64,000 nt of DNA from [Candidatus Thermochlorobacteriaceae] bacterium GBChlB (lineage in GTDB: Bacteria > Bacteroidota > Chlorobiia > Chlorobiales > Thermochlorobacteraceae): positions 1 to 64,000 of the forward strand of contig JPGV01000037.1 in assembly GCA_000724175.1 (NCBI GenBank), given 5' to 3'. Within the stretch, counting starts at the first letter, position 1. Each line of letters starts with the position of its first letter. The notes under the pieces are model-generated. The model ran no database searches. It saw only the letters and a list, made by a program, of their open reading frames with translations, and was not told where the DNA came from. The translations under genes and the position numbers were made by a program. Shown here piece by piece: positions 52,087 to 58,974 of this stretch.

Positions 52087-53172
52087 TCAATTCATGCTTG
52101 GTGCCGTTTGCATGTTTTGATGATACTTTGCGCTTTCGATTTTGACAAAGTCAATCAAGGCTTTTAGGTGCGATGGCTCAATGTCGGGCAGAATGCCGTG
52201 GCCTAAGTTAAACACGTGTCCCGATGTATCTGTATGCTCACCGAATTTTTTTAGAATGAACGCCGCGTGTTCTCTAATGCGCTCGGGCGATGCGTATAAA
52301 ATTGTGGGGTCTAAGTTTCCCTGCAAGGTTACACGGTCGCCCAGTTCCCACCGTGCTTTGGCAAGGTCAATTGTCCAATCCAGCCCGACGGCGTCGCAGC
52401 CCGTTTCGGCAATGTCGCGCAAGAGCGTATTCGCGCCTTTGGCAAAGATAATCACCGGCACTTTTGGATGTTTGAGTTTCACGGTTTGAACTGTCTCGTG
52501 AATGTATTGCAGTGAGAATTCTTTGTAAGCGTCTTCGGAGAGCAAGCTCGCCCATGTGTCAAAAATTTGCACGGCGTCTGCGCCAGCCTCGATTTGGAGC
52601 AGTAGATAGTTCGTCAGCACGCGGTTGAGTTTTCGGAGCAAGTCGTGTGCATCTTTCGGTCGCGAAAAAATCATCTTTTTGGCGTGCTTGAAATCTTTGC
52701 TGCCTTTGCCCTCGACCGCGTAGGCGAAGAGCGTCCATGCTGCGCCTGAAAATCCAATGAGTGGCGCGCGCTCGCGCAGTTCCCGCTTTGTTAGGCGAAT
52801 GGCGTTCTCGACGAAGCGCAATGCTTGAGAAACATCAGGTTCAATCAATCGGTCAATATCGGCGCGCGAGCGAATCGGAGACGGAAATCTCGGTCCAGCC
52901 GATTCAATCATCTCGAGCGGCATCCCCATCGCTTCTGGCACGACGAGAATGTCGGAAAAAATAATTGCCGCATCGACTTCCATAATATCAACAGGCTGAA
53001 GTGTTACTTCGGCGGCGAGTTCGGGCGTTTTGCACAGCGTTAAAAAATCGGTTTTACTGCGCACCGCTCGATATTCGGGCAGGTATCGCCCAGCTTGACG
53101 CATAATCCAAATCGGCGTGCGGTGGCACGGCTCGCGTCGCAGCGCACGCAATACCAAGTCGTTACGAAGCAT
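52087..53172 (-). CDS. hemE: Uroporphyrinogen decarboxylase
   Basis: 361 residues; makes coproporphyrinogen III for heme and (bacterio)chlorophyll. Signature PIWIMRQAGRYLPEYRAVR near the N-terminus, IIFSDILVVPEAMGMPLEM (catalytic Asp), IGFSGAAWTLFAYAVEG and NLGHGILPDIEPSHLKALIDFVK. Normal length. The upstream leader carries a 14-base tandem repeat. On the same strand as the F0 genes, 147 bases further downstream. Confidence 0.97.
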   Translation of the reverse strand: MLRNDLVLRALRREPCHRTPIWIMRQAGRYLPEYRAVRSKTDFLTLCKTPELAAEVTLQPVDIMEVDAAIIFSDILVVPEAMGMPLEMIESAGPRFPSPIRSRADIDRLIEPDVSQALRFVENAIRLTKRELRERAPLIGFSGAAWTLFAYAVEGKGSKDFKHAKKMIFSRPKDAHDLLRKLNRVLTNYLLLQIEAGADAVQIFDTWASLLSEDAYKEFSLQYIHETVQTVKLKHPKVPVIIFAKGANTLLRDIAETGCDAVGLDWTIDLAKARWELGDRVTLQGNLDPTILYASPERIREHAAFILKKFGEHTDTSGHVFNLGHGILPDIEPSHLKALIDFVKIESAKYHQNMQTAPSMN

Positions 53173-53225
53173 TTTGTGTTGAAAAAAATTTAGTCGTTAG
53201 TTACAAGACTTAGAGAATCTTAGCT

Positions 53226-53253
53226 GTTAACTTACAAAAGTTAACTTACAAAA
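53226..53253. repeat. 14-base tandem repeat in the hemE leader
   Basis: GTTAACTTACAAAA occurs twice head to tail (53226-53239, 53240-53253), in an AT-rich 147-base gap between atpH and hemE. Related strings (GTACAAAAAGTTACAAAC) follow. TCGTTAGTTACAA at 53194-53206 recurs at 58127-58139 just before the Crp/Fnr gene. Read on the coding strand these resemble TTTGTAA-type promoter pieces, but no well-spaced pair is seen. Confidence 0.7.
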
Positions 53254-53319
53254 AGGGAAATGGATTTTCTGTACAAAAAGTTACAAACGCGGGCGACGGG
53301 AGTTCCGTTTAGGCAGATA

Positions 53320-53862
53320 TTAATTTAAGGCGCCAGTTTTGAAGCGCTCGCGCAGTTGGGCGAGTTTTTGCTTGATGCTGCCGTCAATGACTGTATCGCC
53401 GATGCGCGCCGTAAAGCCGCCAATCAGGTCTTGCTGTACCGACATGTTCAGGCGCACTTTTTTGCCCGTCATTGCTTCCAATTTTTTCGCCAAGTCCAGC
53501 TGCTCTGCTCCATCCATTGCAACCGCGCTGCGCACATTGACATCAATAATACCGTCGCGCTTATCGAGCAACCGATTGAACTCTGTAATCACATCGGGAA
53601 TAAATTCGCCGCGCCCTTTACGGACGAGCAATTCCAACATCTGCATGGTTTTCGGCGAGATTTTTCCCTCAAAAATTTGCCGAAGCACTGCCGCTTTATC
53701 GGCTGACTTCACCACAGGACTGCGTAGCATCGATTGCAGTTGGCGCGATTCTGACAGCGTTGCGCTGATGGTTTCAAAATCGGCACGAATCATATTCTCG
53801 GTGGCTGCGTCCGCCGCTTGCAAGAGCGAGAGCGCGTAGCGTTGTCCCACTAAAGATTTCAT
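53320..53862 (-). CDS. atpH: ATP synthase F1 delta subunit
   Basis: 180 residues (OSCP/delta); joins F1 to the b-subunit stalk. N-terminal helical domain (VGQRYALSLLQAADA) and C-terminal domain with VNVRSAVAMD, KLEAMTGKKVRLNMSVQQDLIGGFTARIGDTVIDGSIKQKLAQLRERF, the family signature. Last F0/stalk gene; its start overlaps atpF by 4 bases. atpA, atpG, atpD and atpC are absent here. Confidence 0.96.
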   Translation of the reverse strand: MKSLVGQRYALSLLQAADAATENMIRADFETISATLSESRQLQSMLRSPVVKSADKAAVLRQIFEGKISPKTMQMLELLVRKGRGEFIPDVITEFNRLLDKRDGIIDVNVRSAVAMDGAEQLDLAKKLEAMTGKKVRLNMSVQQDLIGGFTARIGDTVIDGSIKQKLAQLRERFKTGALN

Positions 53863-54404
53863 TTCTCGACAGCTTCGGGTTGAATGGACGGCATATCGCT
53901 TAGCACGCTGGCAATGATGTTCTTGTGTGTTTCGGCGTTGAGATTGTGCCGAATAATCATTTCCGCGCCTTTGACGGCAAGGTCGGCAACTTCATCGCGC
54001 AGTGCAATGAGCGCGCGCTGTTTTTCAACGGTGATTTCTGCTTTTGCATCGTCGATCATTTTACGCGATTCTGCTTTGGCTTTTTCAGTGATGTCGGCGC
54101 GCAGTTTTTCGGCGGCAACCTTGCTCTCCTGAATAATACGGTCAGCTTCGCGTTCTGCTTTGGCGAGCATGGCTTTGTTTTCGGCGAGAATTTTCTCTGC
54201 TTCAGCTTTGGCTTGCTCGGCGCGGTCAATCGCCTCTTGAATGCTCTTTTCGCGCTCGTTCAAGGCGCCGACAATCGGCTTCCACGCCGTTGCCCGCAGC
54301 ACGAACAAGAGAATGAGGAACGTCAAAAACGTCCAAAAAATCAGCCCCGGATTTGGGCTGAGCAATCCGCCTTCAAGAACGAGAAGGGCAAATAGAGTTG
54401 TCAT
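53859..54404 (-). CDS. atpF: ATP synthase F0 subunit b
   Basis: 181 residues. One N-terminal membrane helix (about 14-34: GLIFWTFLTFLILLFVLRATAWKP) followed by a long charged helix (EREKSIQEAIDRAEQAKAEAEKILAENKAMLAKAEREADRII...), the peripheral stalk. Separated from atpE by a terminator-like hairpin, and overlapping atpH. Confidence 0.96.
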   Translation of the reverse strand: MTTLFALLVLEGGLLSPNPGLIFWTFLTFLILLFVLRATAWKPIVGALNEREKSIQEAIDRAEQAKAEAEKILAENKAMLAKAEREADRIIQESKVAAEKLRADITEKAKAESRKMIDDAKAEITVEKQRALIALRDEVADLAVKGAEMIIRHNLNAETHKNIIASVLSDMPSIQPEAVEK

Positions 54405-54424
54405 TGTTGATGCAATGCGAGGTT

Positions 54425-54500
54425 AAAAAATCTGCTGCGGTCAAAGAGACCGCAGTCGGTCTAAGCCATTGGGCGAATGAACGGCTCACCCGCCCATTGG
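54425..54500 (-). terminator. Terminator/attenuator-like hairpins between atpE and atpF
   Basis: On the minus strand CTGCGGTC / GACCGCAG (54455-54448 and 54442-54435) forms a perfect 8-base stem around 5 bases, followed 4 bases later by TTTTTT (54430-54425). Just before it, 54466-54500 holds a second, imperfect hairpin (CCATTGGGCG / CGCCCATTGG). Partial termination here would give more c-subunit mRNA than atpF-atpH mRNA. Confidence 0.7.
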
Positions 54501-54513
54501 TTGAGAGACACGA

Positions 54514-54768
54514 TTACTTCGTTGCCAAAATTAAGCAGACGGCGAGACCGATAATCGCCGCGCCTTCGACGAGACCCGCGGCAATGATTGCCAGACCGCG
54601 AATGTCGTTGGCAGCTTGCGGATTGCGGGCGATGCCCTCAACGGCAGAGCCGACCGCGTTCCCAATACCGATTCCTGCGCCGATCGCAGCGATTCCCGCG
54701 CCGATTCCTGCGCCCAAAAATGCCAACGACTTGGCGTTAGCAGCAGCGACTTGCAATGCGTCGTTCAT
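54514..54768 (-). CDS. atpE: ATP synthase F0 subunit c
   Basis: 84 residues with two membrane helices; forms the rotor ring. Polar loop ARNPQ (R-[NQ]-P type) and the ion-binding Glu in helix 2 (IIAAGLVEGAAIIGLAV). The residues after Glu (Gly-Ala) are not the Ser/Thr of Na+-binding rings, so protons are expected. ATG at 54768 gives the normal start (MNDALQVAAA); a longer frame upstream is ignored. Confidence 0.96.
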   Translation of the reverse strand: MNDALQVAAANAKSLAFLGAGIGAGIAAIGAGIGIGNAVGSAVEGIARNPQAANDIRGLAIIAAGLVEGAAIIGLAVCLILATK

Positions 54769-54835
54769 TGATGTGTAAAGATTTGATGTTGTTAAAAGTA
54801 AAAACACTTAAATGTGCTGACTGACTCGGGTCGCC

Positions 54836-55792
54836 TCAGTGCGCATGTTCTTCGCCGTGTCCGTGTTCCATCGCGATACCAATAAAAACGCTGGACAGCA
54901 CGGTAAAGAGATACGCTTGCATAAACGCCACGAAGAGTTCCAAGCCGTAAATCGCCAGCGTTAGGGCTACCGAAATCGGCGCAATCACAAAACTCTTGAA
55001 AATAAATATCAAACTGATGAGAACGATAATGACGATGTGTCCGGCGGTCATATTGGCGAAGAGACGCATCGTCAGCGCAAAGGGCTTGACGAACAAACTG
55101 ACAATCTCGACGGGAATCATAATGAGCCAGAGCGCAGGTGGCGCACCACCGGTCAGATGCGCGAGCCAACCGCCGATGCCGTTTTCACGAATACCCGCAT
55201 ACTGCGTAATCACAAAGGTAAAGAGCGCGAGCGTGAGCGTTACGGCGATGTTGCTCGTTGCGGTCGCTGCAAACGGAATCAAACCCAAGAGATTGCAAAA
55301 CAAAATGAAGAAAAACGCTGTGAGCAAATACGGCAAGAATCGCTCATAGTGATGCCCGAGATTCGGCTTGGCGATGTCGTCGCGAATAAACATTATGACG
55401 GCTTCAATCATATTGGCGACGCCTTTGGGCGCTTTGCCTTTGGATTTTTGGTAAGAGCTTGCGACGCTCAACATTACAATGAGCAGCACGGCGCAGGCAA
55501 TCCACATCATAACTACATGGCGCGTGGGCGATAGGTCAATCGTCAAGCCGCCGATTTGCACAGGTGGAAATTTCGGCAAGTGAATTTCTCCGAAGGGTTC
55601 AAAGTCGAGCGTATGCGCATCGAGAATGTGGTGCATCACGTCCATGTCTTCGCTTGCGCCGCCATCGGGCTTGGATTCCGCCGCCAAAAGCGGCATAGAG
55701 AGCGCAGTTGTAACAAACACCATTAGGGCAAAACGGCACACGGAAAAGTTCATACGGTGAATCATTGGAAAGCGATGGGTTACAAAATTCAT
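54836..55792 (-). CDS. atpB: ATP synthase F0 subunit a
   Basis: 318 residues. A signal-like hydrophobic segment and a periplasmic stretch of about 50 residues precede the usual subunit, as in other Bacteroidota/Chlorobiota. The essential Arg is in KPFALTMRLFANMTAGH, and the last helices end in GLELFVAFMQAYLFTVLSSVFIG. The C-terminus is His-rich (MEHGHGEEHAH). The start overlaps the upstream stop (TGATG), supporting this start over internal ATGs. Confidence 0.95.
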   Translation of the reverse strand: MNFVTHRFPMIHRMNFSVCRFALMVFVTTALSMPLLAAESKPDGGASEDMDVMHHILDAHTLDFEPFGEIHLPKFPPVQIGGLTIDLSPTRHVVMMWIACAVLLIVMLSVASSYQKSKGKAPKGVANMIEAVIMFIRDDIAKPNLGHHYERFLPYLLTAFFFILFCNLLGLIPFAATATSNIAVTLTLALFTFVITQYAGIRENGIGGWLAHLTGGAPPALWLIMIPVEIVSLFVKPFALTMRLFANMTAGHIVIIVLISLIFIFKSFVIAPISVALTLAIYGLELFVAFMQAYLFTVLSSVFIGIAMEHGHGEEHAH

Positions 55793-56220
55793 CAGGATTG
55801 CGTCAATTTTTCGAGCTTGTTTTCAAACTTCATTTTGCGTCGCCCGGCAGAGACTTCAAGCGGCAGATAAAACAAATAACACCCTAACAGCGCCCAAACG
55901 AATTCTTCTTGCACAACGAGGCGATTCATCAGCAGACCCGCGATAATACACAGCACGATGAGAAACCGCGCTGCCTGACCCAGCAAGACGACCCGAAAAA
56001 ACTCTTTTCCGTTTTGATGAAAGGCAACTTCAACAAGAGCGTATCCGACAAGTGTGTTCAGCGCGATGCAGAGCCAAGCGTAGAAAACCGAGTGCGACGT
56101 GAAGCCAAAAAAATCAATTGCCGCCCACAAAAGGACTGTAAAGATAATCATCTTCGACAGAAATTCAAACGCTGGTTTGAGCGAGAACGGGAGTTTCTTG
56201 AGCAAGAGCAGCAGGTTCAT
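55792..56220 (-). CDS. Membrane protein of the F0 operon, AtpI-like
   Basis: 142 residues with four membrane helices (about 22-40, 44-66, 78-98, 104-120). Position between the AtpZ-like gene and atpB, overlapping both, is that of AtpI, which helps c-ring or Mg2+ handling. Sequence similarity to AtpI cannot be judged by eye. A basic N-terminus and charged C-terminus lie in the cytoplasm. Confidence 0.6.
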   Translation of the reverse strand: MNLLLLLKKLPFSLKPAFEFLSKMIIFTVLLWAAIDFFGFTSHSVFYAWLCIALNTLVGYALVEVAFHQNGKEFFRVVLLGQAARFLIVLCIIAGLLMNRLVVQEEFVWALLGCYLFYLPLEVSAGRRKMKFENKLEKLTQS

Positions 56221-56492
56221 TTGGGGGGCGTTGGCGTATCAGTTTGGGAAGACCTCTGCGGCGGCGATAGAAAGCGCATCAAGACGACGAACATAGCCGT
56301 TACCGCCGCCAGCGCGCCAATGACGACGAACAACGGCGACGTGCTGAACGCATCGTCCAGTTTGTACCCACCAAAAACAAACAGGAGAAACGCAACGGCA
56401 ATTTGAATGCCAACCGTGCTGTAGCTCGATGACCGCCGATACTCGGCGCCGGCGTCGCGCGTCGTTTTGCGAAAATCGTCGAAGAGGCTCAT
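56217..56492 (-). CDS. AtpZ/AtpI-family F0 accessory protein
   Basis: 91 residues with two membrane helices (about 26-42 and 51-70) after a charged N-terminus (LFDDFRKTTRDAGAEYRRSSSYSTVGIQIAVAFLLFVFGGYKLDDAF), the ATPase_gene1 pattern. Such proteins precede atpB in many operons. Start overlaps the bactofilin stop by 4 bases and its stop overlaps the next gene by 4 bases. Confidence 0.8.
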   Translation of the reverse strand: MSLFDDFRKTTRDAGAEYRRSSSYSTVGIQIAVAFLLFVFGGYKLDDAFSTSPLFVVIGALAAVTAMFVVLMRFLSPPQRSSQTDTPTPPK

Positions 56493-56971
56493 CTTGGGTA
56501 GTCGTCTGTGCCGACGCCGTTGGAGACGGCGCTCGTGGCAAGGCTGTTAAAGTCCCGCGCCGATGCACTCATATCCATCGTAATCTTGCCGTTAATCGTT
56601 GCACCGGATTCCATCGTGATGTCTTTCGCCTTGACGTCGCCAGAGACCGATGCCGACGCATCGAGAATTAACTTCACCGCAACCTCGATGTTGCCTTTGA
56701 GGGAGCCTGACACGCGCAGCGTTGATGCCGTTACATTGCCCTCGACGATGCCGCCTTTGCCAACGGCGACATTGCTTGTCGAGACAATGTTGCCAACGAT
56801 TTTTCCGTCGACGCGCAGATTGGTCGGCGTTTCAATGTCGCCGCGAAACACAGTGCCGCCAGCAAGAATGGTTACTTTGTTGTCGCTGTAGTTGCCGCTG
56901 TTTCCGCTTGTGCTTGCAGGCGCAGCCATATCGTTGAGGGAATCTGTTTTTTTGCTTCCAAACATCGCCAT
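56489..56971 (-). CDS. Bactofilin (polymer-forming cytoskeletal protein)
   Basis: 160 residues. The central beta-helix repeat is clear (ILAGGTVFRGDIETPTNLRVDGKIVGNI, VAVGKGGIVEGNVTASTLRVSGSLKGNI, VKLILDASASVSGDVKAKDITMESGATINGKITM) between short disordered tails. Bactofilins polymerise without nucleotides and position cell-wall enzymes. It is the first gene of the F0 cluster and its start is preceded by a 10-base tandem repeat. An M23 peptidase gene lies 95 bases upstream. Confidence 0.95.
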   Translation of the reverse strand: MAMFGSKKTDSLNDMAAPASTSGNSGNYSDNKVTILAGGTVFRGDIETPTNLRVDGKIVGNIVSTSNVAVGKGGIVEGNVTASTLRVSGSLKGNIEVAVKLILDASASVSGDVKAKDITMESGATINGKITMDMSASARDFNSLATSAVSNGVGTDDYPR

Positions 56972-56975
56972 TGTG

Positions 56976-56995
56976 TTTGATGAGTTTTGATGAGT
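56976..56995. repeat. 10-base tandem repeat in the bactofilin leader
   Basis: TTTGATGAGT occurs twice in tandem (56976-56985 and 56986-56995), ending 5 bases before the start codon. It covers the place of a ribosome-binding site, so a change in copy number could change expression. Confidence 0.7.
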
Positions 56996-57066
56996 TAAAA
57001 TTGATAAGCCTTTATGAATGTAAATTGTGTCATGGTTTTTACGAACAGTTCAGCACATTCTTTCGG

Positions 57067-57885
57067 TTACTCGGCGATGTAAAGCGCGGGATTTTGCGGC
57101 ACACCGTCTTTCCAAATTTCCAGATGCAGATGCGGCGCGGAGCTTTCACGTCCCGTGCTTCCTGCCAGTGCAACGGGCTGTCCGCGCCTGACGACTTCAC
57201 CTTCGCGCACCAAGAGTCGATTGCAATGTTTGTAGAAGCTCACCAGCAAGCCGTGTGAAATAATCAACGTGTATCCGTAATCGGTCGTCCAATCGGCGAA
57301 GAGCACGGTGCCGTCGGCGAAAGCGCTCACTGGTTCGTTGAGCGCGGTGGCAATGTCAAGACCATAATGGCTCTTCGACGGGCGAAACTCCTGCGAGAGC
57401 GTGCCTTGAACGACAATGCCGAGCGGATTTTCGGACGGCGTCGGCGCAGACGCAGCGTAGAGCTCCGCTGAGGCAATGGAACGAAAGCCGTTGTTGCGTG
57501 CCGGCGAGGCGACCAGCTTTGAGCGGGCATCAAGATTGCCAGTCGAATCACGCGGCGCAACGCTGAGCATTGTCTTCAACTTTCTGCTGAAGATGTCAAA
57601 TTGAACAAGGCGTCCGCTCAAACTATCGAGCCGCGCTTGATTGGCAAGGAGTTGTTGCTCGTAGCGTTTGGCATCGCCGTAGCCCGGAATAAGTTGGCGA
57701 AGCGGCGTGAGCGCGATAATGAGCGCAGCAAGGACAGCCACCGTGCCGCAGAGCGCAGAGACGGCAGCAATCACTTTGCCCAGCGTGATGTCCGAAAATG
57801 TCCGCGCCGCCGTGCCATCACTCGGAATGACCGCGATTTCGTAGAAGACGACTTCTTTTTTTTTGTTCGACTTTTTGTCCAACAT
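57067..57885 (-). CDS. Membrane-anchored M23 peptidase
   Basis: 272 residues. Short basic N-terminus, one membrane helix (about 37-59), a coiled-coil stretch (YEQQLLANQARLDSLSGRLVQFDIFSRKLKTM), then the LytM domain with zinc ligands in SHYGLDIAT (His, Asp) and HLHLE (His). Cuts peptidoglycan cross-bridges in the periplasm. ATG at 57885 is chosen; the frame extends to 57969. Neighbouring bactofilin suggests a shape-determining pair as in the Helicobacter CcmA-Csd system. Confidence 0.92.
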   Translation of the reverse strand: MLDKKSNKKKEVVFYEIAVIPSDGTAARTFSDITLGKVIAAVSALCGTVAVLAALIIALTPLRQLIPGYGDAKRYEQQLLANQARLDSLSGRLVQFDIFSRKLKTMLSVAPRDSTGNLDARSKLVASPARNNGFRSIASAELYAASAPTPSENPLGIVVQGTLSQEFRPSKSHYGLDIATALNEPVSAFADGTVLFADWTTDYGYTLIISHGLLVSFYKHCNRLLVREGEVVRRGQPVALAGSTGRESSAPHLHLEIWKDGVPQNPALYIAE

Positions 57886-57917
57886 TGATGGCGTGACTTG
57901 GGCTAACATTCTAGACG

Positions 57918-57949
57918 GGAAGATACGGCGCAAATGAACGAGAATCAAC
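57918..57949 (-). promoter_or_regulatory. Candidate promoter of the M23 peptidase gene
   Basis: On the minus strand GTTG (57949-57946), 20 bases, then TATCTTCC (57925-57918), a fair match to the Bacteroidota pattern. Confidence 0.4.
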
Positions 57950-58048
57950 ACCTTTCCCTGCCCACTCATCGCAACACGTCATCTCTTTTAGTTCAACTGG
58001 ACTTGGTTTCTACGCGAATGAACTTGCGTAACTCCGCGCCTTCGCATG

Positions 58049-58099
58049 GTTAGCACCAAAAAAGATGCTTTTGGCTAACGACAAAAAAGCGTGTATATT
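58049..58099 (+). promoter_or_regulatory. Promoter and overlapping inverted repeat of the Crp/Fnr gene
   Basis: TTGGCT (58071-58076), 17 bases, TATATT (58094-58099) fits a sigma-70 promoter; TTTG at 58070-58073 with TATATTCC 20 bases on also fits the Bacteroidota form. GTTAGC (58049-58054) and GCTAAC (58074-58079) form an inverted repeat that overlaps the upstream box, a plausible site for autoregulation. Confidence 0.55.
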
Positions 58100-58141
58100 C
58101 CGCTTAGCCTGTAAAAAGTTTCTTAATCGTTAGTTACAACG

Positions 58142-58840
58142 ATGGTAGAGCAAAAAGACCTTGTTAGACAACTCGAAGAGGTGAGCATATTTGAATCGCT
58201 CAATGAGAAGGAATTGTCCGATATTATTTCCCGCAGTCAAGTTGTTTCTTACAAAAAGGACGACGTGATTATCTTTGAGAGTGAAGAAGGCAATTCGGTC
58301 TATATCATTCTGGAGGGCATGGTTAAAATTTCTCGCCAGAACGAGGAATACAAAGAAGTTATTTTAGCGATTTTAGGCGAAAAAGAATTTTTCGGCGAGA
58401 TGTCAGTTCTGGATGGCGCCTTGCGTTCTGCCGATGTGGCTGCGCTCTCGCGGGTGCATCTTTTGAAAATCGACGGCAAAGTTTTTTTGGAATTTTTAGA
58501 AAAGCAACCGAAACTGTCCATCGCGTTGCTTAAAGAGTTCGTCAGCCGCTTGCGCAAGACCGACCATCAAATTAAAAGCATTTCATTGGAAGATGCGGTT
58601 GGAAAGGTTGCCTCGGTCGTTATCCGCCTTGCCAACGATGTCGGTCGCCTGAAACGCGGCAGAGTTGAAATTGAAAATTTCGCCAGCCAACAGGAGATTG
58701 CAAACTACGCGGCCACGTCGCGTGAGACCATTTCGCGTGTCTTGACGATGTTCGAGCGCGAAGGCTTGATTGAACGCGATATGAACAAAATCATCATCAA
58801 CAATTTCGAAGTCTTCAAACAAAAGTTTGGTTCTTCGTAA
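58142..58840 (+). CDS. Crp/Fnr-family transcription regulator
   Basis: 232 residues. Cyclic-nucleotide-type beta-roll (about 15-130) with [23 protein letters not shown], which keeps the Glu and Arg-Ser of CRP phosphate-binding cassettes, then a dimer helix and winged HTH ([30 protein letters not shown]). There are no cysteines, so it is not an FNR iron-sulfur sensor. cAMP-type binding is possible but unproven. Directly upstream of glgP, which it may regulate. Confidence 0.92.
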   Translation: MVEQKDLVRQLEEVSIFESLNEKELSDIISRSQVVSYKKDDVIIFESEEGNSVYIILEGMVKISRQNEEYKEVILAILGEKEFFGEMSVLDGALRSADVAALSRVHLLKIDGKVFLEFLEKQPKLSIALLKEFVSRLRKTDHQIKSISLEDAVGKVASVVIRLANDVGRLKRGRVEIENFASQQEIANYAATSRETISRVLTMFEREGLIERDMNKIIINNFEVFKQKFGSS

Positions 58841-58903
58841 TCGCTGGTGCCGCCAGTTGCTCTTCCGCCTTCCCTAACGAGTTCTTTTCGCATGTTCTCT
58901 GCA

Positions 58904-58926
58904 CCCAGCTTTCAACGAGTGCTGGG
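58904..58926 (+). promoter_or_regulatory. Hairpin between the Crp/Fnr gene and glgP
   Basis: CCCAGC (58904-58909) and GCTGGG (58921-58926) form a perfect 6-base stem with an 11-base loop and no T run. Lies in the 134-base leader of glgP. Confidence 0.35.
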
Positions 58927-58974
58927 CTCAACGAATCCAATTTATCAAACCCTTTTCGGAAAGGAGAAGTATCT

